A DNA stretch of 64,000 nt, taken from NCBI RefSeq assembly GCF_001420715.1, contig NZ_LJJC01000006.1, positions 50,001 to 114,000 on the forward strand, written 5' to 3'. Positions 1 through 9,843 of the stretch are shown in pieces. The position numbers were made by a program, and so were the translations under genes. Numbering within the stretch: position 1 is the first letter of the stretch; each line of letters opens with the position of its first letter. Below the pieces are notes generated by a model. The model was not told the DNA's origin. It saw only the letters and a program-made list of their open reading frames with translations, and made no database searches. Source of the DNA: Heyndrickxia shackletonii. Lineage in GTDB: Bacteria; Bacillota; Bacilli; Bacillales; Bacillaceae_C.

Positions 1-805
1 CCCGCACTTTTCAACGTGCGTGGGTTCGGGCCTCCAGTAAGTGTTACCTTACCTTCACCCTGGACATGGGTAGATCACCTGGTTTCGGGTCTACGACCTC
101 ATACTTATTCGCCCTATTCAGACTCGCTTTCGCTGCGGCTCCGCTTCATCAGCTTAACCTTGCATGAAATCGTAACTCGCCGGTTCATTCTACAAAAGGC
201 ACGCTATCACCCATTAACGGGCTCTAACTACTTGTAGGCACACGGTTTCAGGTTCTCTTTCACTCCCCTCCCGGGGTGCTTTTCACCTTTCCCTCACGGT
301 ACTGGTTCACTATCGGTCACTAGGGAGTATTTAGCCTTGGGAGATGGTCCTCCCTGCTTCCGACGGGATTTCACGTGTCCCGCCGTACTCAGGATCCACT
401 CTGGAGGGAACGAAGTTTCAACTACAGGGTTGTTACCTTCTTTGACGGGCCTTTCCAGACCTCTTCATTTACTCCGTTCCTTTGTAACTCCGTATAGAGT
501 GTCCTACAACCCCAAGAGGCAAGCCTCTTGGTTTGGGCTTCTTCCGTTTCGCTCGCCGCTACTCAGGAAATCGCGTTTGCTTTCTCTTCCTCCGGGTACT
601 TAGATGTTTCAGTTCCCCGGGTCTGCCTTCATTACCCTATGTATTCAGGTAAAGATACTGCTCCATTACGAGCAGTGGGTTCCCCCATTCGGAAATCTCC
701 GGATCAAAGCTTGCTTACAGCTCCCCGAAGCATATCGGTGTTAGTCCCGTCCTTCATCGGCTCCTAGTGCCAAGGCATCCACCGTGCGCCCTTACTAACT
801 TAACC
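1..805 (-). rRNA. 23S ribosomal RNA, 5' portion (runs off the window)
   Basis: The reverse complement matches the start of a Bacillus-type 23S rRNA. The first bases read GGTTAAGTTAGTAAGGGCGC and are followed by the conserved segment for the mature 5' region, ending at 805 on the plus coordinate. About 800 nucleotides of the 5' part are present and the rest lies outside the window to the left. It follows the 16S gene at 1153-2706 in the same transcription direction, so this is a standard rrn operon. Short ORFs here are accidental. Confidence 0.97.
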
Positions 806-2706
<1,901 letters not shown>

Positions 2707-2802
2707 GTGTTTGATATAGCTCATTATTTAAAACATTGACGTTTCGTTCTGTTCAGTTTTCAAAGATCAATTATTTGCCGCTTCTTGTGAAGCAACTTTT
2801 AT

Positions 2803-2831
2803 AGTTTATCATCTCCAGAAGAAGATGTCAA
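2803..2831 (-). promoter_or_regulatory. Sigma-A promoter of the rRNA operon
   Basis: On the minus strand TTGACA (2826-2831) and TAAACT (2803-2808) are separated by exactly 17 bases. The site lies between tRNA-Gly and the 16S 5' end, about 100 bases upstream of mature 16S. That is the usual layout of a rapidly growing rrn promoter. Confidence 0.88.
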
Positions 2832-2852
2832 CAACTTTTTAAAATCTTTTTT

Positions 2853-2926
2853 TGGAGCGGGTGATGGGAATCGAACCCACGACAACAGCTTGGAAGGCTG
2901 TAGTTTTACCACTAAACTACACCCGC
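2853..2926 (-). tRNA. tRNA-Gly (anticodon TCC)
   Basis: The 74-base cloverleaf on the minus strand has acceptor GCGGGTG, anticodon loop CTTCCAA and the T-arm GGTTCGATTCC. The CCA end is encoded. It is the last tRNA of the array before the rRNA promoter. Confidence 0.96.
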
Positions 2927-2943
2927 ATATTTAAATTTCATAA

Positions 2944-3020
2944 TGGTCGGGAAGACAGGATTCGAACCTGCGACCCCATGGTCCCAAACCATGTGCTCTA
3001 CCAAGCTGAGCTACTTCCCG
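2944..3020 (-). tRNA. tRNA-Pro (anticodon TGG)
   Basis: The 77-base cloverleaf has acceptor CGGGAAG, anticodon loop TTTGGGA and an encoded CCA. It lies 17 bases upstream of tRNA-Gly in the transcript. Confidence 0.96.
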
Positions 3021-3071
3021 ATTGAAGTAAGTATACAAAACAATAATATACTCGCTTGAATAGTTTTTTTA

Positions 3072-3148
3072 TGGCGCGCCCAAGAGGAGTCGAACCCCTA
3101 ACCTTTTGATCCGTAGTCAAACGCTCTATCCAATTGAGCTATGGGCGC
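3072..3148 (-). tRNA. tRNA-Arg (anticodon ACG)
   Basis: The 77-base cloverleaf has acceptor GCGCCCA, anticodon stem-loop TTTGACTACGGATCAAA and an encoded CCA. ACG is the anticodon that TadA edits to ICG. Confidence 0.96.
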
Positions 3149-3197
3149 ATTATAGTGAAATTATTTATAGAAAGTTAATTTGCTGTGCAAAAAACTT

Positions 3198-3283
<86 letters not shown>

Positions 3284-3345
3284 ATTTATTAAAAGTGACA
3301 AAAAACATTATAACAAACAGCTAGATAAATTTCAATAGTAAATTT

Positions 3346-3430
3346 TGGTGCGGGTGAAGGGAGTCGAACCCCCACGCCTTGCGGCGCCAGATCCTAAGTC
3401 TGGTGCGTCTGCCAATTCCGCCACACCCGC
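3346..3430 (-). tRNA. tRNA-Leu (anticodon TAG)
   Basis: The 85-base type II tRNA has acceptor GCGGGTG, anticodon loop CTTAGGA, a long variable arm and an encoded CCA. It lies just upstream of the GAG leucine tRNA, as in the trnS cluster of B. subtilis. Confidence 0.95.
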
Positions 3431-3457
3431 GTTACAGAAAGAAAATCCACGTTAAAA

Positions 3458-3533
3458 TGGTGAGCCATGAAGGACTCGAACCTTCGACCCTCTGATTAAA
3501 AGTCAGATGCTCTACCGACTGAGCTAATGGCTC
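3458..3533 (-). tRNA. tRNA-Lys (anticodon TTT)
   Basis: The 76-base cloverleaf has acceptor GAGCCAT, anticodon loop CTTTTAA and an encoded CCA. Confidence 0.96.
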
Positions 3534-3558
3534 GTTAAAGTTTTCAAAAATAAAAAAA

Positions 3559-3633
3559 TGGCTGGGCTAGCTGGATTCGAACCAGCGAATGACGGAGTCA
3601 AAGTCCGTTGCCTTACCACTTGGCTATAGCCCA
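3559..3633 (-). tRNA. tRNA-Gln (anticodon TTG)
   Basis: The 75-base cloverleaf has acceptor TGGGCTA, anticodon loop CTTTGAC and an encoded CCA. Confidence 0.96.
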
Positions 3634-3702
3634 ATATTGATTTTAAAAGAAAGGAAATTCATCATAGCATATACTAAAACAAATTTCAAACCCCATTAAA
3701 AA

Positions 3703-3779
3703 TGGCGGTCTGGACGGGACTCGAACCCGCGACCTCCTGCGTGACAGGCAGGCATTCTAACCAGCTGAACTACCAGACC
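3703..3779 (-). tRNA. tRNA-Asp (anticodon GTC)
   Basis: The 77-base cloverleaf has acceptor GGTCTGG, anticodon loop CTGTCAC and an encoded CCA. As I recall the B. subtilis trnS cluster, it lacks a tRNA-Asp between the Glu and Gln genes, so this may be a lineage difference. Confidence 0.95.
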
Positions 3780-3797
3780 AATATTATGAATTTCTAA

Positions 3798-3869
3798 TGA
3801 CCCGTACGGGATTCGAACCCGTGTTACCGCCGTGAAAGGGCGGTGTCTTAACCGCTTGACCAACGGGCC
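3798..3869 (-). tRNA. tRNA-Glu (anticodon TTC), CCA not encoded
   Basis: The 72-base cloverleaf has acceptor GGCCCGT paired with ACGGGTC and discriminator A. The next bases are TTAG, not CCA. It is the only tRNA of this array without an encoded CCA end, so maturation must use the tRNA nucleotidyltransferase and the RNase Z pathway. Confidence 0.94.
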
Positions 3870-3887
3870 ATAACAACTAATGAATTA

Positions 3888-3978
3888 TGGCGGAGAAGGA
3901 GGGATTTGAACCCTCGCGCCGCTTACGCGACCTACACCCTTAGCAGGGGCGCCTCTTCAGCCACTTGAGTACTTCCCC
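3888..3978 (-). tRNA. tRNA-Ser (anticodon GCT)
   Basis: The 91-base type II tRNA has acceptor GGGGAAG, anticodon loop CTGCTAA, a long variable arm and an encoded CCA. Confidence 0.95.
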
Positions 3979-3982
3979 ATAT

Positions 3983-4057
3983 TGGCTCCGCAGGTAGGAT
4001 TCGAACCTACGACCGATCGGTTAACAGCCGATAGCTCTACCACTGAGCTACTGCGGA
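3983..4057 (-). tRNA. tRNA-Asn (anticodon GTT)
   Basis: The 75-base cloverleaf has acceptor TCCGCAG, anticodon loop CTGTTAA and an encoded CCA. It is the promoter-proximal gene of the array. Only 4 bases separate it from tRNA-Ser. Confidence 0.96.
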
Positions 4058-4083
4058 ATATTATTTCAATCTCGACTCTTAAA

Positions 4084-4112
4084 ATTATAATGAGGAACAG
4101 GCCATGTGTCAA
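4084..4112 (-). promoter_or_regulatory. Sigma-A promoter of the tRNA array
   Basis: On the minus strand TTGACA (4107-4112) and TATAAT (4084-4089) are a perfect consensus pair with a 17-base spacer. The -10 box sits 27 bases upstream of tRNA-Asn. Confidence 0.9.
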
Positions 4113-4144
4113 CCCAATTTCAAAAAAACTTTTTTACGACACTA

Positions 4145-4600
4145 TTATTTTGCTTTATTTAGCTTTCCTCCGCATTTTCCACATACATAACGAGTCGTAT
4201 CCACTTTTCTCTTTCTTTTATACAGGGTTTTACAGTTCGTACATTCATACAAATGAAGAACAGTCACTCTTTTTGTTTTTACATTTTTAAGAGGCGTACA
4301 AAATCTCGAACCTCCAACTTGTTTTAACAATGCCTTAAAATCATAATCCTTATGCTGATAGCCTCTTCCTTCTATATGAAGATGATAATGACATAATTCA
4401 TGCTTAATGATTGCAATGAGTTCCGTCATTCCATGCTCCTCAAAATACTTATAATTAAGCTCAATATTATGGCTCTTCAATAAATAGCGTCCACCAGTTG
4501 TTCGCAATCTCGGATTGAATAACGCATAATGTTTAAATGGCTTTCCAAAAAAAGTGATTGAAATATCCTCAACAAGTTTTTGAAGCTTTAGATTGTCCAA
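4145..4600 (-). CDS. ydcK: SprT-family zinc protein (YdcK)
   Basis: This is a 151-residue SprT-like domain protein. The metal-binding HELCH (HExxH) motif sits in the middle, and a C-terminal zinc ribbon carries two Cys pairs (CTNC and CGKC). The reading frame is open to 4648, but a TTG at 4598-4600 has AAGGGGAG seven bases upstream, and that start gives the family's usual length of about 150 residues, so I chose it. SprT proteins resemble DNA-protein crosslink proteases. The B. subtilis homologue is uncharacterised and proteolysis here is only inferred. The neighbours (tRNA array, cmpA, tex) match the B. subtilis order. Confidence 0.9.
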   Translation of the reverse strand: MDNLKLQKLVEDISITFFGKPFKHYALFNPRLRTTGGRYLLKSHNIELNYKYFEEHGMTELIAIIKHELCHYHLHIEGRGYQHKDYDFKALLKQVGGSRFCTPLKNVKTKRVTVLHLYECTNCKTLYKRKRKVDTTRYVCGKCGGKLNKAK

Positions 4601-4698
4601 TCTTAAACTCCCCTTTTTAAACAACTCAAAATGAACATGACAACCCATTATAACATATACTAGGTATTAACCTACTTATCAATCAAGGAGGTTTCGAT

Positions 4699-4821
4699 AT
4701 GCCAATCTGGTTTCAGAATCAAATGCGAAGGGCGTTTAATGAAAAAAATCGATATCAAATTAAACTATTAAATCAATGCTGGTTTTTTTACACAAACCAG
4801 AACAATGAAAAATCCAATTGA
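4699..4821 (+). CDS. cmpA: CmpA, cortex morphogenetic protein (40 residues)
   Basis: This small gene starts at ATG with a strong AAGGAGG eight bases upstream, and its product begins MPIWFQNQMRRAF. The core YQIKLLNQCWFFY is nearly identical to the B. subtilis sporulation protein CmpA (37 residues) as I remember it. There CmpA works with the ClpXP protease to degrade the coat protein SpoIVA in mis-assembling forespores, as a quality check on spore envelope formation. The position between ydcK and tex also agrees. A CATATACT at 4654-4661 could be a sigma-E -10 element, but I am not sure of its -35. It implies that the organism sporulates. Confidence 0.88.
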   Translation: MPIWFQNQMRRAFNEKNRYQIKLLNQCWFFYTNQNNEKSN

Positions 4822-4860
4822 TATTTCATGGTCTTACCGATCTATCTATATAATATTAGA

Positions 4861-5039
4861 GGACAGAGAATCCGTTATTTTGATAAAATGACCTCAATTT
4901 CATGACTAAGCGGACAGAGGTTCCGTTATTCGCGAAAAAACACATTGAAATTACTGATATTTTGCTAAATAACGGAACCTGTGTCCGCAAATCGAAGGAA
5001 ACAACCCATTTTCTCGCAGATAACGGAACCTCTGTCCGC
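4861..5039. repeat. Family B repeat cluster, copy 1 (forward-forward-reverse-reverse)
   Basis: Four copies of a 20-base word of the type GCGGACAGAGGTTCCGTTAT occur at 4861-4880 and 4910-4930 (forward) and at 4968-4988 and 5020-5039 (reverse). The centres are roughly 50-58 bases apart. The connecting DNA is AT-rich and unrelated between units. The same architecture recurs at 43311-43489. The cluster could fold as a large imperfect hairpin, or the inner and outer arms could pair alternatively. No ORF fits the region. Confidence 0.85.
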
Positions 5040-5050
5040 TAAATTCAAAA

Positions 5051-5087
5051 AACGACCAAACATGTACGCGTTTCGGTCGTTTTTTTT
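5051..5087. terminator. Bidirectional intrinsic terminator between cmpA and tex
   Basis: The stem AACGACC / GGTCGTT has T tracts on both strands (eight T after 5080 on plus, six on minus). It can end both the plus-strand cmpA transcript and the minus-strand tex transcript. Confidence 0.85.
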
Positions 5088-5129
5088 CACACAATGTTCT
5101 CCAAAGTAACAGACCTATTGCAGTCTTAC

Positions 5130-7307
5130 TTATTTTTTCAGCATTGTAAGGGATAATCTTCCTTTTTGAGTATCAACGTTTTCAACCCACACAGTAACAA
5201 TATCCCCAACAGATACAACATCAAGCGGATGTTTGACAAATTGATTGCTTAATTTTGAAATGTGGACTAGTCCATCTTCTTTTACTCCTACATCCACAAA
5301 TGCTCCAAAGTCAACAACATTTCTTACTGTACCTTGCATTTCCATTCCAGGCTTTAAGTCTTCTAGTTTTAAAATATCTTTCTTCAATAGTGGTTTAGGT
5401 AATTCATCCCTCGGGTCACGTCCCGGTTTATTTAATGCATCTATAATATCTCGTAAGGTAAGCTCTCCTATTCCTAATTCATTCGAAATCTCTTGAATAG
5501 ACAGAGCTTCAATTGCAGCCTTTAATTTTTCAGAACCAATATCTGCAGTGGTAAAATTCAACTTTTTCAACAATGCTTTTACTTCTTCATATCTTTCAGG
5601 GTGAATAGAGGTTTTATCAAGCGGCTCGTCCCCATCTGTTACCCTCAGAAACCCGATACATTGCTCATACGTTTTTGCTCCTAAACGAGGAATGTCCTTT
5701 AATTGCCTTCGATTAACGAACCGACCACTCTCATTCCGAACTTTAACAATGTTTCCAGCTACAGTTTTACTTAAACCAGCTACATATTGTAGAAGTGAAG
5801 GTGAAGCTGTATTTACATTCACCCCAACTTGGTTTACAGCGGTTTCCACCACAAATGTTAAAGAATCATTTAATTTCTTTTGCGAAACATCATGTTGATA
5901 TTGGCCGACCCCTACGGATTTTGGATCAATTTTTACTAATTCCGCTAGAGGATCTTGAAGTCTTCTTGCAATAGATACCGCACTTCTTTCCTCGACCTGC
6001 AAGTCCGGAAACTCCTCCCGCGCTAGATCAGATGCAGAATAAACGCTTGCACCCGCTTCATTAACAATAATATAAGATATATCGTTTTTTACCTCTTTCA
6101 GAATTCCTGCTACAAATTGCTCTGTTTCCTGAGAAGCAGTTCCATTACCGATCGCAATGATTTCAATATGGTACTCTTCTAAGATCTTGATAATTTTTTC
6201 TTTCGCTTCTTCTGGCTTTGCTTTTGGTGGATGTGGGTAAATGACACCTATGTACAATACTTTTCCTGTTTCATTTACTACTGCCAATTTGCAGCCGGTT
6301 CGATAAGCGGGGTCTACCCCCAATACCATTTTCCCTTTTAATGGTGGCTGTAATAAAAGGTTTCGTAAATTTTCGGAAAAGATATGGATCGCTTGATCTT
6401 CACCCTTTTCCGTTAGCTCATTACGAATTTCCCTTTCGATTGCCGGCTGGATCAATCGTTTATAAGCATCTTCAACTGCTTGTTGAACATAAATAGCAGT
6501 AATAGAATGAGACGTTTTTATTACCTTTTTAGAAAGCTGATCGATAATTCTTTCTATTTCTGGCTGTATGGATACACGCAATATATCTTCTTTTTCACCG
6601 CGATTTAAGGCTAAAATTCGGTGGGGAACAATTTTCCTAATCGGTTCTTCGTATTCATAGTACATTTCAAAAACCTTTTTCTCATCATTTTCTGCTTTTT
6701 TCACAGAGGAGGAAATGATTCCGGTTTTATATGTATCACGTCGAATCCACTCCCGATGGGAAGCCTCATCCGACACCCATTCTGCAATAATATCCTTCGC
6801 GCCAATTATAGCTTCTTCTGTTGTATGTACTTCCTTCTCTTCCGAAATAAATTGTGCAGCTTTCTCTTCTACATTACCGGTTGTCGGAAAGGTCATCATC
6901 CATTCCGCTAGCGGTTCTAATCCTTTCTCTTTTGCAATGGTTGCTTTTGTACGACGTTTTTGCTTATATGGTCGATACAAGTCCTCTATCGTTTGAAGCT
7001 TATCTGCAGCAATTATTTTTTGTTGCAGCTCATCTGTAAGCTTTCCCTGCTCTCCAATTAATCTAATAACCTCTTCTTTTCTTTGTTCCAAATTTTGAAT
7101 ATAGGTCCATCGCTCCATAATAGCTCTGATTTGAACCTCATCCAACGCTCCCGTCATCTCTTTTCGATATCTTGCAATGAACGGAACGGTATTTCCTTCA
7201 TCAAGTAAAGAAATGACTGTATTTATCTGTTTAGAGGAAAATTTCAATTCCACAGCTAATTGCTTTTTTAATTGTTCATCTCTTGTTGCTACTGTTTGTT
7301 CAACCAT
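5130..7307 (-). CDS. tex: Tex, S1-domain RNA-binding transcription accessory protein
   Basis: This 725-residue protein is the usual length for Tex. It has an N-terminal helical HTH-like region (about 1-200), a YqgF/RNase H-like fold (near 325-450, starting around GVDPAYRTG), helix-hairpin-helix segments (near 495-560, NVNTASPSLL), and an S1 RNA-binding domain in the last 75 residues (VDFGAFVDVGVKEDGLVHIS). Tex proteins bind nucleic acid and affect transcription, translation and genetic competence in several bacteria. The B. subtilis counterpart is ydcI. It is a single gene ending at the terminator at 5051-5087. A family A repeat separates it from rsbX. Confidence 0.95.
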   Translation of the reverse strand: MVEQTVATRDEQLKKQLAVELKFSSKQINTVISLLDEGNTVPFIARYRKEMTGALDEVQIRAIMERWTYIQNLEQRKEEVIRLIGEQGKLTDELQQKIIAADKLQTIEDLYRPYKQKRRTKATIAKEKGLEPLAEWMMTFPTTGNVEEKAAQFISEEKEVHTTEEAIIGAKDIIAEWVSDEASHREWIRRDTYKTGIISSSVKKAENDEKKVFEMYYEYEEPIRKIVPHRILALNRGEKEDILRVSIQPEIERIIDQLSKKVIKTSHSITAIYVQQAVEDAYKRLIQPAIEREIRNELTEKGEDQAIHIFSENLRNLLLQPPLKGKMVLGVDPAYRTGCKLAVVNETGKVLYIGVIYPHPPKAKPEEAKEKIIKILEEYHIEIIAIGNGTASQETEQFVAGILKEVKNDISYIIVNEAGASVYSASDLAREEFPDLQVEERSAVSIARRLQDPLAELVKIDPKSVGVGQYQHDVSQKKLNDSLTFVVETAVNQVGVNVNTASPSLLQYVAGLSKTVAGNIVKVRNESGRFVNRRQLKDIPRLGAKTYEQCIGFLRVTDGDEPLDKTSIHPERYEEVKALLKKLNFTTADIGSEKLKAAIEALSIQEISNELGIGELTLRDIIDALNKPGRDPRDELPKPLLKKDILKLEDLKPGMEMQGTVRNVVDFGAFVDVGVKEDGLVHISKLSNQFVKHPLDVVSVGDIVTVWVENVDTQKGRLSLTMLKK

Positions 7308-7380
7308 TCAATTCACCCATTTCCACCATTATTGAATTATTGTGAGACCCTTATTATTTTACCATTTTCTATAAAAAAGG

Positions 7381-7590
7381 AACAAATGCGCAAGCGCCTT
7401 GCCCATCGGCGTATGGATTTCGTAGTCTTCGACTGAGATAAAGGAAACACAGTGAGGTAGTTCACGAACTGATGTTGACTTATCGTAGGGAGGAGACGGA
7501 GAAATCCACTAGCCGATAGGCGCTGAAGCTAGACGTAGACAACTTTTTAAAAAGTTATCCAAAAGGTTCAATTTTATAAATTCCTAAGCA
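7381..7590 (+). repeat. Family A repeat, full-length copy 1
   Basis: This intergenic element of about 200 bases starts near GCGCAAGCGCCTTG and ends in GCCGATAGGCGCTGAAGCTAG plus a short AT-rich tail ending ATTCCTAA. The two ends are complementary (AGCGCCT..ATCGGC with GCCGAT.AGGCGCT), so it can fold with the middle looped out. The middle carries the words TCTTCGACTGAG and ACACAGTGAGGTAGTTCACG. It closely matches the copy at 14948-15163. It fills the gap between tex and rsbX, where B. subtilis has ydcFGH. Confidence 0.85.
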
Positions 7591-7592
7591 GT

Positions 7593-7620
7593 GAAAAAGC
7601 CTGCAACCTATAGCAAGCTT
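7593..7620 (-). terminator. Intrinsic terminator of the sigB operon
   Basis: On the minus strand AAGCTTGC and GCAGGCTT form a stem with one wobble pair, followed by TTTT. It overlaps the end of rsbX and would end the rsb-sigB transcript. Confidence 0.7.
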
Positions 7621-8204
7621 CCAAGGATAAAAGTAGAGTCATCCGTCTTCCGAATATGGTCTCGTTCTATTTCATTAGCGATCGCCTCAAGAGGACGTCC
7701 GCTTTGAATAAATGTTTTTGAATTAGAAAGCTTTAATCCATCCGAATGTAACAAAAAACGAGAATTCGTTTCATAAGAAAAACGATGTGTCCGGTAAATT
7801 TGTGGTCTTCCCGATAAATAGCCTGTCACCGGTAGAGGATACGTTGTTTTCCCGGAAGGTGTGTATAAAAAAAAACGAATATTCCCGACGCAGCTATAAA
7901 TAAATTCACGCTTCCGTAAATCGATTTTCATTATCGAAACGGCTGCTCCTCTTTTATTTACTAGTAACTTATTGCATTCTTGTATGAGTGTTTCCACATC
8001 TAATTCCAGGTGTTCCTTTACAAAATCTACAACAGATGAGGATGCCTCAAAAGCGGCTTTCCCGCTTCCAAGTCCATCAGCTAATATACATAAAAATATG
8101 TCATTCTTTACGGTCATAAAAAAGCTATCTCCACAATAATCCTTTCCTTCTTTTGCTGTTTGAAAAGCAATTGCTTCCATCAAATTATGTTGAATTTGCA
8201 TCAT
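7608..8204 (-). CDS. rsbX: RsbX, serine phosphatase of the stressosome feedback loop
   Basis: This 198-residue PP2C-type phosphatase is the same length as B. subtilis RsbX (199). Metal-binding aspartates are visible in DYCGDSFF (near 22-29), ADGLGSG (near 42-48) and KTDDSTFILG near the C terminus. RsbX dephosphorylates RsbS and RsbR, which resets the stressosome and dampens sigma-B activation. The ATG overlaps the sigB stop codon as ATGA, so the two are translationally coupled. It is the last gene of the operon and should be raised when sigma-B is active, through the internal promoter at 9815-9840. Confidence 0.95.
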   Translation of the reverse strand: MMQIQHNLMEAIAFQTAKEGKDYCGDSFFMTVKNDIFLCILADGLGSGKAAFEASSSVVDFVKEHLELDVETLIQECNKLLVNKRGAAVSIMKIDLRKREFIYSCVGNIRFFLYTPSGKTTYPLPVTGYLSGRPQIYRTHRFSYETNSRFLLHSDGLKLSNSKTFIQSGRPLEAIANEIERDHIRKTDDSTFILGSLL

Positions 8205-9001
8205 GATAAGTATTTCTCCGAATCTATTGTATCTTCCTCAAAAATGGCTTCACGTAATTTTTTTATAGCACGACGCTGTAGTCTTGATACATGCATTTGG
8301 GATATCCCAAGCTTCAAACCTGTTTCTTTTTGGCTTTTATTTTCCAAATAAGTATATTGGATAATTTGGCGTTCTTGATCACTTAGTACGTGTAATGCCT
8401 TATCGACAACTAAGCGCTGATCTACCTTTTCATATCCTTCATCTACATTTCCTACTATATCTAATAACGTGACAGTGCTTCCATCTGAATCCGCTTCAAT
8501 GGAATGATCTACAGACAGAGATTGGTAGCTTTTCCCCATTTCCATTGCCTCAAGAACATCTTCCTCGGATACATCTATTCTTAAGGCAATTTCTGCAATT
8601 TTAGGTGACCGCTGCAATTCTACTGTTAATTCCTCCGCGGCCTTTTTAATTTTCGGACCAAGCTCTTTAATTCTTCTTGGGACATGCACACTCCATGTTT
8701 TATCACGTAAAAATCGTTTTATTTCCCCAATGATAGTTGGAACAGCAAAAGCTTCAAAGCCCTTCCCAAATGATTCATCATATCTTTTCAATGCTCCTAG
8801 CAAACCGATAATTCCAACCTGAAAAATATCCTCATGATAATGATTTCCCTTTGAATATTTTCGCGCAATCGAATCAACTAGCCTCTCAAAATGTTTTACA
8901 AGTTTTTCTTGTATCTCTTCGTCCCCATCCTTTTGAAATGATTTAATCAAGTTGGTCACCTGATTTGATTCCATATATTTAGGTTGAGACAATTTTCCCA
9001 T
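8201..9001 (-). CDS. sigB: RNA polymerase sigma-B, general stress sigma factor
   Basis: I chose the ATG at 9001, whose product begins MGKLSQPKY, because GGTGGAG lies five bases upstream. This gives 266 residues, against about 262-264 in B. subtilis. The open frame could begin at 9025 but lacks support there. Regions 2 (GFEAFAVPTIIGEIKRFLRD), 3 (DKTWSVHVPRRIKELGP) and 4 (NKSQKETGLKLGISQMHVSR) are clear and typical of the sigma-B/F/G group. It directs the general stress regulon. RsbW holds it inactive until dephosphorylated RsbV displaces it. It overlaps rsbW by 23 bases and rsbX by four. Confidence 0.97.
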   Translation of the reverse strand: MGKLSQPKYMESNQVTNLIKSFQKDGDEEIQEKLVKHFERLVDSIARKYSKGNHYHEDIFQVGIIGLLGALKRYDESFGKGFEAFAVPTIIGEIKRFLRDKTWSVHVPRRIKELGPKIKKAAEELTVELQRSPKIAEIALRIDVSEEDVLEAMEMGKSYQSLSVDHSIEADSDGSTVTLLDIVGNVDEGYEKVDQRLVVDKALHVLSDQERQIIQYTYLENKSQKETGLKLGISQMHVSRLQRRAIKKLREAIFEEDTIDSEKYLS

Positions 9002-9461
9002 CGGTCTCCACCTGCTCTCCTTCAAGGTACTTTGTCATGACGACAGTTACCCCTTCGTTTTGAAGAATTTCTACTTCATCCATGAGACTCTTAATTAAGT
9101 ACAGACCCAATCCCCCTTCATTCAATAGATCCGTTTGGTTCCTTTCATGGTATGGACCTATCATTCCTTTTACTTTTTCAAAATCAAAGCTTTTTCCTGA
9201 ATCAACTACCACAACTTCTAATCGGTCGGAATAAATCCCAAAGGTAATGGAAATTTGCCCTTCCTTACTCCCTTTATATCCGTGCTGAATGGCATTTGTA
9301 ATTGCCTCGCTTACGGCAATTTTCAAATCCTCAATATTTTCGTAATCAAATCCCATGCGACTGGCAATACCCGAAAGTGTTAAGCGAATAATACCAACAT
9401 ATTCAGGTTTTGCAGGTATTTTCATCTCGATGTATTCAAATGCCCCCATTTTTTTACACAC
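8979..9461 (-). CDS. rsbW: RsbW, anti-sigma-B factor and RsbV kinase
   Basis: This 160-residue GHKL-type serine kinase is identical in length to B. subtilis RsbW. The N box (SEAITNAIQHGY), G1 (VVDSGKSFDF) and G2 (EGGLGLYLIKSL) ATP-binding motifs are present. It binds sigma-B or phosphorylates RsbV, depending on the ATP level and the phosphorylation state of RsbV. The start used is a GTG overlapping the rsbV stop (GTGTGTAA). An ATG four codons later is an alternative, but its spacing from the Shine-Dalgarno is longer. Overlap with both neighbours suggests coupled translation and fixed stoichiometry. Confidence 0.96.
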   Translation of the reverse strand: MCKKMGAFEYIEMKIPAKPEYVGIIRLTLSGIASRMGFDYENIEDLKIAVSEAITNAIQHGYKGSKEGQISITFGIYSDRLEVVVVDSGKSFDFEKVKGMIGPYHERNQTDLLNEGGLGLYLIKSLMDEVEILQNEGVTVVMTKYLEGEQVETDGKIVST

Positions 9462-9780
9462 CCTCTGCCTCGGTATTAATGTCCATAATCTCTGCTAAAC
9501 CAGTTATCTGAAATAAACGTTTAAGACGCGGTGACAAGCCTGTCAATTTTAAGCTCCCTTCATTTTCTCTTAACAGTTTAAATAGTCCTACAAACACTCC
9601 CAAGCCTGTACTATCCATATAAGTGACATCTGAAAGGTCAACCATCACATGTATAGACTTTTTTCCTTCAAACGGTTTCAATGCCTCCCTAAGCTTCGGT
9701 GCTGTATATGCATCTATCTCACCGTTCACATCCATTTGCACTTGGTTATCTGTTTCTCGTATGTTTGTAGTCAAATTCAT
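9454..9780 (-). CDS. rsbV: RsbV, anti-anti-sigma factor
   Basis: This 108-residue STAS-domain protein carries its phosphorylated serine in YMDSTGLG (S57, equivalent to S56 in B. subtilis). When RsbU or RsbP dephosphorylates it, RsbV captures RsbW and frees sigma-B. It is the first gene after the sigma-B-type promoter at 9815-9840, so rsbV, rsbW, sigB and rsbX form the autoregulated half of the operon. GGGGTGGAG precedes the ATG. Confidence 0.96.
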   Translation of the reverse strand: MNLTTNIRETDNQVQMDVNGEIDAYTAPKLREALKPFEGKKSIHVMVDLSDVTYMDSTGLGVFVGLFKLLRENEGSLKLTGLSPRLKRLFQITGLAEIMDINTEAEGV

Positions 9781-9814
9781 AACTCCACCCCTTTACCATG
9801 TTTGCTTTTACTCT

Positions 9815-9840
9815 TTACCCTGTTTACCATTCAGTCAAAC
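9815..9840 (-). promoter_or_regulatory. Sigma-B-dependent promoter ahead of rsbV
   Basis: On the minus strand GTTTGA (9835-9840), 14 bases, then GGGTAA (9815-9820). The known sigma-B consensus is GTTTAA-N(12-15)-GGGTAT. It sits in the rsbU-rsbV gap exactly where B. subtilis has its autoregulatory promoter. Confidence 0.9.
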
Positions 9841-9843
9841 CTT

